Source: Ephemerocybe angulata (Eukaryota > Basidiomycota > Agaricomycetes > Agaricales > Psathyrellaceae). Taken from it: 64,000 nucleotides of DNA. The notes under the pieces are model-generated. The model was not told where the DNA came from. It saw only the letters and a list, made by a program, of their open reading frames with translations, and ran no database searches. The stretch is from assembly GCA_013368325.1 (NCBI GenBank), contig JAACJK010000065.1, positions 186,001-250,000 on the forward strand, read 5' to 3'. Positions 1-10,680 of this stretch are shown here, in pieces; the stretch's first letter is position 1; each line of letters begins with the position of its first letter. The position numbers and the translations under genes were made by a program.

Positions 1-780
1 ACCCACCCAACGACCGGCGCTCCATCCATTTAACCTTCGCACCGGGTTCCGCACAAGCGCCCTGACCGATAGCCGACATCCCACTTCCGTACGTCCAATC
101 ATGTCCCATCCCACCTTCGCTCGCTAACCATCTCGTATTCGCCCTTCCTCGACTCTCGACTTACGCCGGATTTGTTTCCATCGTGTAATTGCCGTACGTT
201 CATCACCTTTGACCCCACTCACGCTCGCTAATCATCTCGCATGCTTACAGCCTCGTCTCTCGCCGGAATCATTTCTATAGTGTAATCGCCGGTCGCTTAC
301 CTTTTCAATTTTGGTGGATGTATGTACATACCGCTATGCTACTCGAGTGTCTACTGACTATCTTTAAATGCAGAACAGCCTTTCCCAGAAATCATTTCTA
401 TCACGCCCCGCCGTTCCGCCGTCCGGAATCAACCCCTCAAATCGTAAGCATTCCTATTCGCCTATCATCCACCTCCATTTTCTAACCCCCTTCCATTTTC
501 AGAATAGAGCAGGAGTCAATTTTGCATGCGCCGTAAACGGTGAATGCCGCCGTAAGTGTTCGCCACCATTCATCCCGCCGCACATGCTCACCCAGTCCCT
601 CGTAGCCCCGGGCGCCGGAGGCACTCTCCACGAACACGCAAATTTCGCTGTACGTACGCTGGCTACTTATTTCGAGACCGACTCTGACATATTGACTTCA
701 TCACAAGGTACACGCACACGGTCAGGGAGGCTGAGGGAGCGTAGCCGAGCTCGCGCGGCGCGCTGGCTTTGATATTCGTC
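1..780 (+). ncRNA. 3' part of a spliced transcript from the unit to the left (putative ncRNA)
   Basis: Three intron-like segments with donor, branch site and acceptor can be read on the + strand: 320-373 (GTATGT, CTGAC, CAG), 444-502 (GTAAGC, CTAAC, CAG) and 552-605 (GTAAGT, GCTCACC, TAG). Their counterparts in unit 2 are 10192-10247, 10327-10384 and 10435-10489. The exons between them are about 50-70 nt and share a core like CTCGCCGGAATCATTTC. No continuous reading frame is kept between copies. The TATA box of this transcript would lie left of the window, as 8042 does for unit 2. That it is transcribed is inferred from splice signals only. Confidence 0.4.
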
Positions 781-2255
781 CTTTCGAGTCCCTGCTTAGA
801 ATAGAATAGTTTAAGCTTAGATTTATGATAGGAGATGTGTCGGGGTTACCATACGTACCGTATCGTTACGATATCCGGAGCTTCCGGGACCTGTGCGGGG
901 CCCTGAGATTATTTCGCTCACGGGCGCTTATTTTTGGGATGTGACTTGTTTCTTAATCTGAGATCGTTTCGCGGCCTGGTATACCCAGAAATCAGTGGTA
1001 TTCTGTTTGCGTAATATATTTGGAGTGTATCACACATGTTTGAGGGCATTTGCGTGAATATTGGGCTCGGGGCAGCGAATTCTTTTCTCAGCGGCAAGGC
1101 GCAAGCGCCCAGCGCGAGGGAGCCGAAATGGAGTTGCGTTGAACTGTGTCTTTCGTTCTAAATGTAGTTGTATTGACTACATACGCTGAGCTATGCTAAT
1201 ACAATCAATATATTCTGAACTAATGGGAAATGACCTTTGGGATCGGGCCCAAATCGGGAGTCAAGTTGGAAAGCTGTTCAAACGATTTTTGGACTGTAAA
1301 CGACGCCTCCAAGTCCAAACGGGGGCAGCGCATTCCTAATCGTGTGGCTATTGTAAATAGTAGAGTAGAATAGGCGGTGCTAGTATGCGCCTATTAGTTC
1401 GACCAAGCGTCCAGGTCCAACGAGCAGGCCAACTCGAAGATCTCAAACATGCGCCATACGACACCTCCTCCCCGTCCGATTCATCTCATTCCACTCCATC
1501 CAAACGACTCCATTCCAGCGCCCAGAATCTTACGACACACAAGTACCGATGTCACACACGTAAGCGGGTATCCATCTGCCAGAAAAGAAATCATAGAAAC
1601 AAATTACTCAGATGGATACTTGCGTCGGAAGCTCGGTCGCCGCACGCTCAAAAACCGACGTTTGCGTTATTGTGGGTGTTCTGCTTAATGCTAAATATAC
1701 CCATGGGTACCCCTAAGGGCTCTACTGTGGTGCCAAGTGCATCGATGTGGTCTTGGGACGGCGAAGTCGTGCGATGTGTGAGGGAATGCGTTGGGCGCTT
1801 AAAACGGCGCAGAGAAAGCGCGCAGAATAGCACGCAATACAGGCAGTAAGTACAATACATTGTAGGTACACACATCTTTACCCTACCTCTAACAGTATAC
1901 AACGAGCATTTTTGAGCCCCCACACCCAGATCTCCAACCCAAACCGATCCATCCACACCATCCCCTCCTCACCCCACTCGCCCCAAAACACGCCATTCAA
2001 ACGCACTTCCCAGGGGAACCCTGTCTTGGCACGTCAGCACAGCCCATCAGACACATGATGTGTACATACCAACTCCACTCAGCGCCCGAAACTCTGCTCG
2101 GAAGCACGGAGCGAATGCAGGGAGACGGGGTGAAGCACGTAAAGCGCGATACGAGCGAGAGAACGACTTTGCGCATCCGGGGGTTTGGGGAGTCGTCGGG
2201 TGCCTAGGGTAGGGTGTGACCGGGGCTGGTCGGGTCAAATGGGAGGGAGAGAATG
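781..2255. other. Conserved non-coding block between the two intron-dense series
   Basis: About 1.4 kb conserved in all three units (roughly 10690-12140 and 20400-21840) without a supported gene. It holds an AT-rich stretch near 790-840 that could be the 3' end of the upstream transcript, a CACGGGCGCTTATTTT element at about 920 and a G+C-rich AAGCGCCC palindrome-like patch near 1100. The short open frames at 1385-1849 and 1449-1688 are not kept in the other two units, so I do not call them genes. Confidence 0.5.
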
Positions 2256-2261
2256 TATAAA
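2256..2261 (+). promoter_or_regulatory. TATA box, unit 1, of the intron-dense transcript
   Basis: TATAAA followed about 30-60 bases downstream by a long C/T-rich stretch (CCTCCACATTCCCTTTCTTCC), the usual layout of a basidiomycete core promoter. The same TATA and CT tract occur at 12141 and 21843. The first good splice donor downstream is at 2440. No comparable TATA box lies between here and the Akr1 start codon 4 kb away. Confidence 0.6.
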
Positions 2262-2289
2262 GGATGGGATGGTGGAGAGGGGATTGGCA

Positions 2290-5200
2290 TCATCCCTCCA
2301 CATTCCCTTTCTTCCCTCCCTCACTCGCCTTTTACTCTATCGCTCTCTACACCCTATTTGGGGCTGTCCTACTCGACTCGCCATACTATCGTTTTGCTCT
2401 TATGGCTGTCGTCGTCGCCGTCACCGTCAATAGACTCTGGTACGTCGTTTCTCTTGAGCATGATGTCATTTTCTAATTCATCGTTAGCGCCGGCAGCACG
2501 AACCTCTCGTTTTGCCCGACCAGCGAGTTCACGGCTCTCCAGTGGCAATCGGCTGGCCAGATATTGCAAAGGTACGTCTAATTTATCATTCATTATGCGA
2601 GTTTCTGTTCACAATTTGTTTCATTCGTAGTCGTGGCGAATGAATGCTAGACTCACTTCGTCTCGCCGATCTCACTCGTGCTCGCTGCCCAGGACCCGAA
2701 ACAACACAACTGCGTAAGTACACGCTCAGTTGTACACAAGGCACCTTACTCATGACATTCACGCAGGACGAGCCTTTGGGAACAAACCGATTTATTAAGA
2801 TATAAGATACTTATATACAACGCGCCAACTCGCGACGCATGAGCTGAAAGGCCAGGCTGGCTACGTGAAGGTAAGCACTGGCTCGTTCGCCTACAACACA
2901 ATTCACTAACGATTTGACCCATAGGGGCCTACCAACCAGCACCCTGACCCGTTGTTCTGCCCAATCCCCCATATCCCTACCCTTCGCCGTCGCCGTACAC
3001 GTCCACCGCGCCGCCGCCCAACCGCCGCCCGTGAGGCTCAAATGGCCGAGTTTTTCGCCAACGGCTGAATGAGCAAAAACAGTCAGTCCACATCTTCAAG
3101 ATGTTAATCTTTTACTAACCATAATTCTAACTATCTACATAGCCCGTCGTCCTCTCGCGTCACGGCCCTCACCCTCTATTCCACCACTCGCCGTGACTGT
3201 CGTCGCCGTACACGTCCAGCACGACGCCGCTTGTGAGGCTCAAAGGGTCATATTGTAATGGAAAGTCTGAACAAATCAAGTCAGGTCAGTCTAAGTCGTC
3301 GAAATGATAATCTTTTACTGACCGCACGCATAGCCCGGCCATCCTCTCGCCTCACGGCCCACACAAGTCCCACTGACGACTTGTGACCCAGAGAGGGCCG
3401 ACACCCACACCATTGTCCTCCGTTCCCCCGATACACGCCGATCCTGCCCTTCGCCGTCGCCATGCACGTCCAGCGTGCCGCTGCCCGCGAAGTTCAACGG
3501 CTAGGCCATGCGCGAAAGTCTATGTGAACAAGGTTAGTCAGTCCACGTCGTCTCATACAATCTTTACTGACCATTGTAACCGCCGACATGGAACTCGCCT
3601 GCACCATAGCCCTGCCGCCGTCTTGCACCACGAATCCCCGGCCAGACACTATGCGTGCCAGCGACGACCCGCGAATGGGTTTCGCTGCATGTCTGGCGCG
3701 GCCTGCTGCACTCCGAATGCCTGTAGCATTCGTTGAATGCATCTGGTAAACAAGTAAGTCTACCATCGACCAGCGAGAGCACAGGATGTACTAACCTCTG
3801 AACCTCATGTTGTTCTCTAGTTCGCCGGCAGGCCAGTACTTTGTCGGTTTCAGCATGGTGGGCTTGCGCTGCGTGCGCCGTCGGTGAGTGTGGGTTGTTG
3901 ACTGTTCTGACTCGCTTGCTGACCGGGTGTTCTTGCCGCCTTGTAGATGCACCTGTGCACTCGTTGGCCTGTGCCTTGCACAACCCAATCCGTTGGGGAT
4001 CCGAACACGACAGCGACGTCAGTGGGCAAGGTCCTGCTCTTTCGTCGGCCGGTTACCGTATTCTGGTGGTGGAGTGTGCGCGGGGTTCTGTCTTTGTTGA
4101 GCGTGGGGTGTTGACGACGAGGAGGGTCGGACGTATGGTCGGACGTATCGGCTGGGTCGTCTGCATGACGACGAAAATGTGAGTAATTGTCTCGGTCGTG
4201 CGCAACGCGTACAGTCAACGTACAGTACTCACCTCGCTCCATCTCGGCTTCACAGCTATTGGGCTGAAGTAGCGAGAGCCATCGTCGTCGCCCGTCCCAT
4301 TGCCCCGTGCCGTCCGCCGTCGCCTCTAGAGTCGTGCGTCGTCGGCGCCTCCCAGCGGCGAAAGTCTTTCGTCGGACGTCGAGCACGGCGTGCTGAGGCT
4401 TCTGGCACTGCCGTAGCCTTCGTTGTCTGTGCCTGCGATCGTAAGCACCCCCTGCATCGATCTACGAAAGATTCTTGCTCACGGACATTGCTTCGAAGGC
4501 TCCGAGTCACGAATGTCGTCGTCGCGCTTGATTTCGTGAGCCTGGATGATAATGTAAGTGTACCATTCATTGACCCAGGAGCGCGGGATTTACTTACCTT
4601 TGATATCCCACATATCTCGCTTCTCGCGCACTTGCCCTTCGTCGGTCGGTCAGTCCGTTGTTGAAAGCGTGGTGGGGCGAAAGGCTTGGGGTTCCGTTGT
4701 TGGTGAGTATGACTGTCGAGTGTGGGGGACTTCTGGCTGGTGTCGTAGTCATCAGCTCACGCCGTCGGTGTGTGTGTCTGTCTTCGGCGAATGCGCTTGG
4801 CTGGCCGGACTTCTGCGTCGGGGGAAGGCTGTCGTCGCGCATCGAGCTCGGTTTCTGAACTTAATGGCCCCGCCGCGGCCTTTCGCTGAGCACAGGTAAG
4901 TATTTTCGCGTCGATTTCGAGGTGGATTTGCTCACGCGGACGTCGGCGGTCTTTGGAAGGTAGTGGAAGTCTTCTTTCCGGCTGTCGTTGACTCTGCTTT
5001 CGTGGGGTGATAATGTGAGTGAACTGTCGACTTGTGAGCACGGGATTTACTAACCTTGGAGTTCCCAGATAACCAGCTTGTCGTGCGTAGTCGGCTGAGG
5101 GCACGTCCGTTGTCGATGGAGTGGTTGAGTACGCCGCGCACGAGGGCTTGATCATCGTCGGTGGGTCGGGATTGCCGTGACTGACTGACCGGTCTTTCTC

Positions 5201-6286
5201 TGCAGGTCGTATCCGTGCAGTCGCTATGCTCGTGGGCCTGGCGTGCGAGGTGCGGCTTGCACGATTCGCTTTGATGAACAGTGAGTGCATCATCTTTTGG
5301 GAAGAATATCAGACTAACCTTGATAGCAGGCAGACGGGCGACCGCGCTTGTTCGTCGAACGGCCATCGCGGAAGGGCGTTGTGGCGGAGTTGGGTCGACG
5401 GCGCGTGCTGGTGAAAGCGTATTGTTGATTACGGAGCCGGAGTTGAGCTTGCGGTATGTGTTTTCGTCGTAGAGAAGCCTAGTGTAGTCTTATGTACCAC
5501 CGACGGCCATCTGTAATACAAATGAGATGCGTTACACATGCGCGGCGTCGCGTACTGACCGTGGGTCTTTGCGCCAGGTGCTCGTGCATGTCGACTGTGG
5601 GTTCGGCGGGCCATCGCAGTCGCGGTGAGTGAGAGCTGCGAGGTCGTAGTTGAGATCGTGCAAGGGCAGCGGCACACCCGAGTGCACGATGGATGCGTCG
5701 AAATGAGGCGCAGGCTGGCGGCGGGTGGCACGGAGGGAGGCCCTTGACGCGTCCGATCGTCGGATCGAGAGTTTGGTCGCAGGGGAGGGAGGGCTGCCGG
5801 CTGTGTGAGCGGAGGGGGAGTCTTCGTGCCGCGGACGGCCATCTGTAATGCAAGTGAGTCTGTTTATCCACCTGCGCGGCGTCGGGCACTGACCTTGGTC
5901 TTCGCGCCTTTCCCGCGTGCATCGTCGGCTGTGGGTGAGTTTGAGAGCTTCGCGAGGCCGTGGTGGAGCGGATTGGGTCGAGTTCTCGTGTGGGACTGAG
6001 ATCTTGTAGTGAAAAAGGCGGGCGGGTGCATGGAGCATGCGTCGAACGGAGGCGGCGAGTGGCATGGAGGGAGGCTCTTGATCGTCGGATCGCGGGGTCT
6101 GCGAGGCGGGCATTTGGCACGCGAGGGGAGGGGAGGGCTGCGAGAGCGGAGGGAGAGAGCCGGTTGTTTGGCTGCCCGGGGACAAACAAAGGCGTTTGGC
6201 GCTCGTCGCGCACAGCCACGCATCACCAATTTGGCCGGGGGCGATGACAACGCTTAGCATCCAACGACCACCACCTCGATCACACC
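2290..6286 (+). ncRNA. Intron-dense spliced non-coding RNA or long 5' leader, unit 1
   Basis: Between the TATA box and the Akr1 ATG I can read at least 17 intron-like segments on the + strand: 2440-2487, 2572-2630, 2714-2766, 2871-2924, 3082-3142, 3285-3333, 3754-3820, 3883-3946, 4179-4255, 4441-4498, 4703-4748, 4896-4959, 5015-5068, 5161-5205, 5281-5329, 5513-5577, and one from 4554 whose acceptor is mutated (CAC for CAG). Most have a GTRNGT donor and a CTAAC/CTGAC/CTCAC branch site near the acceptor. Exons are about 40-230 nt. Exon 3143-3284 has stops in all three frames. Exons around 2925-3532 are diverged copies of one another (GTCGCCGTACACGTCCAGC core). It may be one RNA or the 5' leader of Akr1; transcription is inferred. 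Confidence 0.5.
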
Positions 6287-7705
6287 ATGGACGACCTCGT
6301 ACACGCCAAGTCGCCGCCGTCGGCGTCTCTGGTGAGCCTCGACTCGGCAACGGCCACGCCCTCCTTCTCGCAGACGCAGACGATGGTGCACGACGAGGTA
6401 CGGAGTCGGGTACTTAGTTGAGAACGTACTGACCATGTGCAGATGAGCGTCTTCGTAGCTGCACAGAGAGGGGATGTAGCTGCGCTGCGCCAGCTCATCG
6501 AGTCGGGCAGCGCCGCCGCCACGGACCGCGACGAGCAGAACGTGACGCCGCTGCACTGGGCGGCGATCAACGCCCACACCGCCGCGTGCCGCTACCTGCT
6601 CGAGCAGGGCGCGGACGTCGACGCGCGCGGGGGCGACCTCGTCGCGACGCCCATGCAGTGGGCCGCGCGCAACGGCTACCTCTACATCCTCCACCTGCTC
6701 ATCGCGCACGGCGCGGACCCCACCATCGCCGACAGCCAGGGCTACAACACGCTGCACCTCGTCACGCATAGCAGCAGCATTATGCCGCTGCTGTATTTGC
6801 TGCACCAGCCGATCAGTGTGGACTCGCGCGATGCGCAGGGGCACACGGCGCTGATGTGGGCGGCGTACCAGGGCGATGCGCTGAGCGTTGATTTGCTGCT
6901 GCGCCATGGTGCCAACGCGAATCTGAAGGACGAGGCGGGGCTGACGCCGCTGCACTGGGCGGTCGTGCGCGGGAACAAGGTGTGCATCCGGCGGCTGGTC
7001 GAGAAGGGCGGGGATGTGGCGGCGAAGGACGCGGAGGAGCGGACGCCGAGGGACATGGCGGTGGAGCTGAAGAGTCTGGGGGCGTGGAAGCGCGCGCTGG
7101 AGGAGGGCGGGATGAACGAGCATGGCGTGAAGAGGGCCAAGCCGCTGAGTGACCGCAATACGAAGATCGCGATATTCGTGCTGCCGACGCTGTTTTTCTA
7201 CCTCATCTTCATGACCCTCTCGGTGCTGCCGTGGTATACGGGCATCCTGCTCGCCATGGCAGAGTTCTTTGGGATGCACCACGTACGTCTCTGCTGCGGT
7301 CCCAAACCTGTCTAACCCTCCCCTAGATCGTCACACGCGTGCTCCTCAACAAAAACACCTACACGGACAGCGTCAGCCAGACCCCGTACTTCGCGGGCAT
7401 CATCACCGCCTCGCTCATCTGGGTTGTGTACGCTTGGGTGACCCGGCTCCTGCATCGTGAGTCCCCACATCGCTGAGCTTGCCACCCACTCACACTCTGC
7501 AGAGGCGGAATCGCACCCCTTCTCGCATTTGATGTTTGCGCTCATCGTGGGGCTGTGCGCGTACAACTTCACCCTGGATCTGGGGACGTGCCCGAAACCG
7601 GCAAGCGACGATGCGAGCGAGGGGCGCCTGAACGGGCAGACGTGGTGGGAGTTTTTTGCTTTCAGAGTGCGTGGTTTCGGTCTACCGGACTGTTATGCAG
7701 CGTGA
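6287..7705 (+). CDS. Truncated Akr1-like ankyrin protein lacking the DHHC domain (copy a)
   Basis: Model: exons 6287-6397, 6443-7282, 7327-7456 and 7503-7705, 1284 nt, 427 aa plus stop. The N-terminal half matches the full copy at 25880: ankyrin repeats (TPLHWAAINAH, TALMWAAYQGD and TPLHWAVVRGN motifs), then hydrophobic segments at about residues 285-320 and 340-365. In the last exon it diverges. Against the full copy, 12 nt and about 27 nt are deleted in frame, then the frame runs into unrelated sequence (WWEFFAF) and stops before the cysteine-rich DHHC region. The catalytic cysteine is therefore missing and it cannot be a palmitoyltransferase. It could be a non-functional relic or a membrane-anchored ankyrin protein. 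Introns are intact. Exons 2-4 and their introns are nearly identical to copy b. Confidence 0.75.
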
Positions 7706-7784
7706 CCCAGCGTCTATTCACAGTTTTAGCTATTACATTCGGGTTCCTACAGCTAGAACTACGTACGGGCTATCTACGGGGCAT

Positions 7785-7990
7785 GACGACGACGACTAGG
7801 GAAGGAGTCAGCGAGCGACGAGCATAGACTGAACGGACTCACATCAACAAACATTACGACGACTAGTGAAGGAGTCAGCGGACGACGGGTGAAGACTGAA
7901 CACACTCACGATGGTCTACAAACATTGCGACGGCATTACAATGACTGGCGAGGGAGTCAGTGGGGGTGACGGAAGACTGAACCAATGCAC
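7785..7990. repeat. Short minisatellite after truncated Akr1 copy a
   Basis: About three imperfect copies of a 65-75-bp unit containing GAAGGAGTCAGCG and GAAGACTGAAC. The same repeat follows copy b at 17625-17800 and is absent after the complete gene. Confidence 0.6.
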
Positions 7991-8041
7991 GACGTACCAC
8001 AGGCATCGGATAGTCAAGACGGCGAACGACGTACCCTAGCT

Positions 8042-8047
8042 TATATA
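8042..8047 (+). promoter_or_regulatory. TATA box of the second spliced series, unit 1
   Basis: TATATA in a conserved context, with its counterpart at 17834. The first splice donor downstream is at 8178. No protein-coding start is conserved after it. Confidence 0.5.
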
Positions 8048-8071
8048 CCCGCCGTTTCGTGACTGTCACGC

Positions 8072-10680
8072 TTGCCAGCTCAGAGGTGCCAGCAAGGCGA
8101 GGCCTCGTCATCCATCATTGTCCTCGGTTGTGCACACAAAGCACCATTCCGCCTGCATCATCTCTGGTACCAATCTGGTACGTCATCCCTCCTCTCCCTC
8201 ATTCCTTCTCTTTCCCTCCTTTGGAACAATTGCTGGAGAATGGGTTTCGGTTCAAACCCATTCTCTCTCAATTGTTCTGCAAGGAGGGATAGCCCTCTTT
8301 ACTGACCTCCTGTGTCCTGTTTGCAGCCCAGCACTGAATTCCGCGTTTCCGACTCCGTGATCAATTACGCCCGCTTGCTTCTGGGTCCATCCGGCAGCAT
8401 CGCTTCAAGTTATTTCTCATCATCCCCCGACGGCGTCGCTTCCGCTCCTTTCTCTTCCTCCTCAAATGCCTTTGCTGACTTACCTTTTCTTCCAGGCTAT
8501 AGAATCCCTTCGCTCGCCTGCTTCAATTTCAAAGTAGAATTATAGTAGCCCCTATTTAGATAGACGACGACCCTGAATGTAAGAACGGTTTCGCCGGAGA
8601 CCCTTAGTTATTGCGTGACGCCGCGTTAGACTCGTTTCGGATGTACCTCCGGCTCAGGGACCAACCTTCTTTCTTGCTCGCTTCGACACGCCTTGGACAC
8701 GCCTCGACACGCTGGCTCGGCACCTCTAGGGGTCTCGTTTCATCCCGCCTCTTTCTTTCTTCCATCTTCCATACCCCCGATTCTACGTTTCCCCAGCAAG
8801 ATGACCTCCCCCAATCGTCCACCTCGGCATGCTCAATTCAGCTTCGAACTGGCAACACGGTTCGTCTGCTCTTGCTCTGTATTTTCCTCGCTAACTATTT
8901 TCCAGGCATCCGTCGTTGTAGAGGCATTCAGTTCGTGACCTTCGTCCGCCGTCGGCTCGTGCATTCCCAGCTGACAGAATATCGTGCAGACTTCAAGTTA
9001 TTCAGTCCGACGCCGCTCGCCGGGACAAAATCCATATATACTTCGTGATGCACACGACCTACAACGTCAAGACATGCGCTCCCTTCGAAGTTCGCCTCTA
9101 CCCACCGCCCGTTCCCATAGGCAAGTATTTTCGCTTGAGTACTACCCGTCCGCCGCTGACATTGGCATTCTCTAGCGCTCTCGCGGGAATTCGATCTGTT
9201 GCGTCTTCGTGACCGCCGGTCGCAGTTCAAGCTCGTTCCCCGGAAGAAGATACATACATAATTCGCCAGACAAAAGACCACCCTAGCGCATCGGTTTGTC
9301 CACCGTCGGTCTGTGCATGCCATACAGCTGACGGATATTCAGGCACTCGCACGGAGGTCCAGACGCCGCTCGCCGGAAGAAAATCCATATATACTTCATC
9401 ATGCACAACACGACCTCAAGCCAGCACCCTCTCACGCAAATCTCGCCGGAAATCGATCTGTTGCGTCGCGACGCTTCCCCAAGTCCCGAAACAGCCACAG
9501 CACCCAGTGCTCTAGCCCGCCGACTTCTCCGGCCACCTCTCGACGACCTCGCTGCTCAGCGGAAATCAATACGTCGTGTATTTGCCGTTCAGGCTTTCAA
9601 GACTCCCCGGAGACATCCCCGGCCACCTCTCGACAACCTCGCCGCTCACGGGAAATCGATACGTCGTGTAATCGACGTTCAGGCTTTCAAGATTGCGTAC
9701 GTATGTAGTGATGTCGGCGTCTGGGCATGGCTGACTTCGGAGCTGTTCTAGCTCGCCGGAAATCGATCCGTTGTGTATTCGACATCCGAGGTGGGCATAC
9801 CACTGTCCTATTCATTGCATTCGATGACGTGATACTCGCCGGACAGGGAGCACGCGCATCGCATCGCTACAACACGCACCCAACAACCGGCGTTCCATCT
9901 AAACCTCACACCGGATTTGCACAAGCGCCCTGAGCGACGGGCGTCACGGTCATCATCCCACTTCCACCCAATTCCGTACGTTCAACCGAGTCCAATCCCA
10001 CGTTCGTTCACTAACCATCTCGTATTCGCCTTGCCTCTACTCTCGCCGGATTTATTTCTATCGTGATATTGCCGTACGTTTAATTGATCATCTTTGACCC
10101 CACTTACGCTCGCTAATGAGCTCGCATGCTTACAGCCTCCTCTCTCGCCGGGATCATTTGTATAGTATAATTGCCGGTCGCATACCTTTCGGTGAGTGTA
10201 CGTACTGTTATGCTACTGGATCATCTACTGACCACCTTCAAATACAGAACAAGCTTTCCCCGAAATCATTTCTAGCACGTCCCGCCATCCGCCGTCTTGC
10301 CGCCGTCCGGAACCGTCCCTCAAATCGTAAGCATTCCTAGTCACCTATTACCCACCTCGTTTTCTAACCCCCTTCCATTTGCAGAACAGAATACATGAGC
10401 CAATTTTGCGCCCGCCGTAAACAGTGAATGTCGCTGTAAGTGTTCGCTGTTGTGCATCCCGTCTCACACGCTCAACCAGTCCCTCGCAGCCCTGACCGTC
10501 GAAGATAGTGACCGGTTCCCATGCGTGGACACTGGAGACGCAAATCTCGTACGTACATTATCAACACATTACGAAGCACACTCTAACATGTTGCCTTCAT
10601 CGCGAGGCGCACGCGGATAGCCAGGGAGCTTAGCCGAGCTCGCACGCCGGCATTGATATGCCATTCCGTCTCAGTCCGTG
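8072..10680 (+). ncRNA. Second putative spliced ncRNA, crossing from unit 1 into unit 2
   Basis: Readable intron-like segments: 8178-8326 (with hairpin), 8860-8905, 9121-9175 (GC-AG type, also GC-AG in unit 2), 9697-9751, 10192-10247, 10327-10384 and 10435-10489. Many exons begin with or contain a core like CTCGCCGGAAATCGAT, repeated about every 110-140 bases, so exon and intron together look like a tandemly multiplied module. No reading frame is shared between this copy and the one at 17864. The 3' end near 10.7 kb is a guess from the last conserved intron. Transcription is not shown by sequence alone. Confidence 0.4.
8213..8289 (+). ncRNA. Intronic hairpin with a compensatory pair, copy 1
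   Basis: A 77-nt imperfect inverted repeat inside the intron 8178-8326. From outside in it has arms TCCCTCCTTTG / CAAGGAGGGA, GAACAATTG / CAATTGTTC and GAGAATGGGTTT / AAACCCATTCTC around a 6-nt loop. The copy at 17995-18072 keeps the fold: in the inner stem GGG/CCC has become GTG/CAC, one paired change, alongside one mismatch and one G-U pair. Size and shape resemble a miRNA-like precursor, but no processing evidence is available here. Confidence 0.6.

Larger units (their letters stand above)
1..9873. repeat. Tandem repeat unit 1 of a ~9.8-kb array (truncated Akr1 copy a)
   Basis: Unit boundaries were set by aligning the window start with the related sequences at about 9874 and about 19620. 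All units run in the same order and orientation: tail of a spliced transcript, a conserved non-coding block, a TATA box, an intron-dense series, then an Akr1-like gene. Units 1 and 2 also carry about 2.1 kb (7706-9873 here) after the truncated gene that is absent after the complete copy in unit 3. Similarity is patchy: non-coding parts differ by many substitutions and indels, while the Akr1 part is nearly identical to that of unit 2. Because base 1 already lies inside a unit, the array probably continues to the left. Confidence 0.85.

Noticed and set aside
2401..2645. Small spliced peptide starting MAVVVAVTVNRL in unit 1
   Set aside because: The start codon is missing in unit 2 and the downstream frame differs in unit 3, so it is not a conserved peptide.
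5479..6350. Overlapping minus-strand frames of 246 and 272 codons
   Set aside because: Low-complexity Ser/Pro/Arg composition, and frames not kept in units 2 and 3. They arise from G+C-rich non-coding sequence.
6254..7282. Long minus-strand open frames (about 340-350 codons) opposite each Akr1 copy (also 16094-17122 and 25817-26875)
   Set aside because: They are antisense shadows of a G+C-rich coding exon, full of Arg/His/Val runs, with no domain. The sense frame has clear ankyrin repeats.
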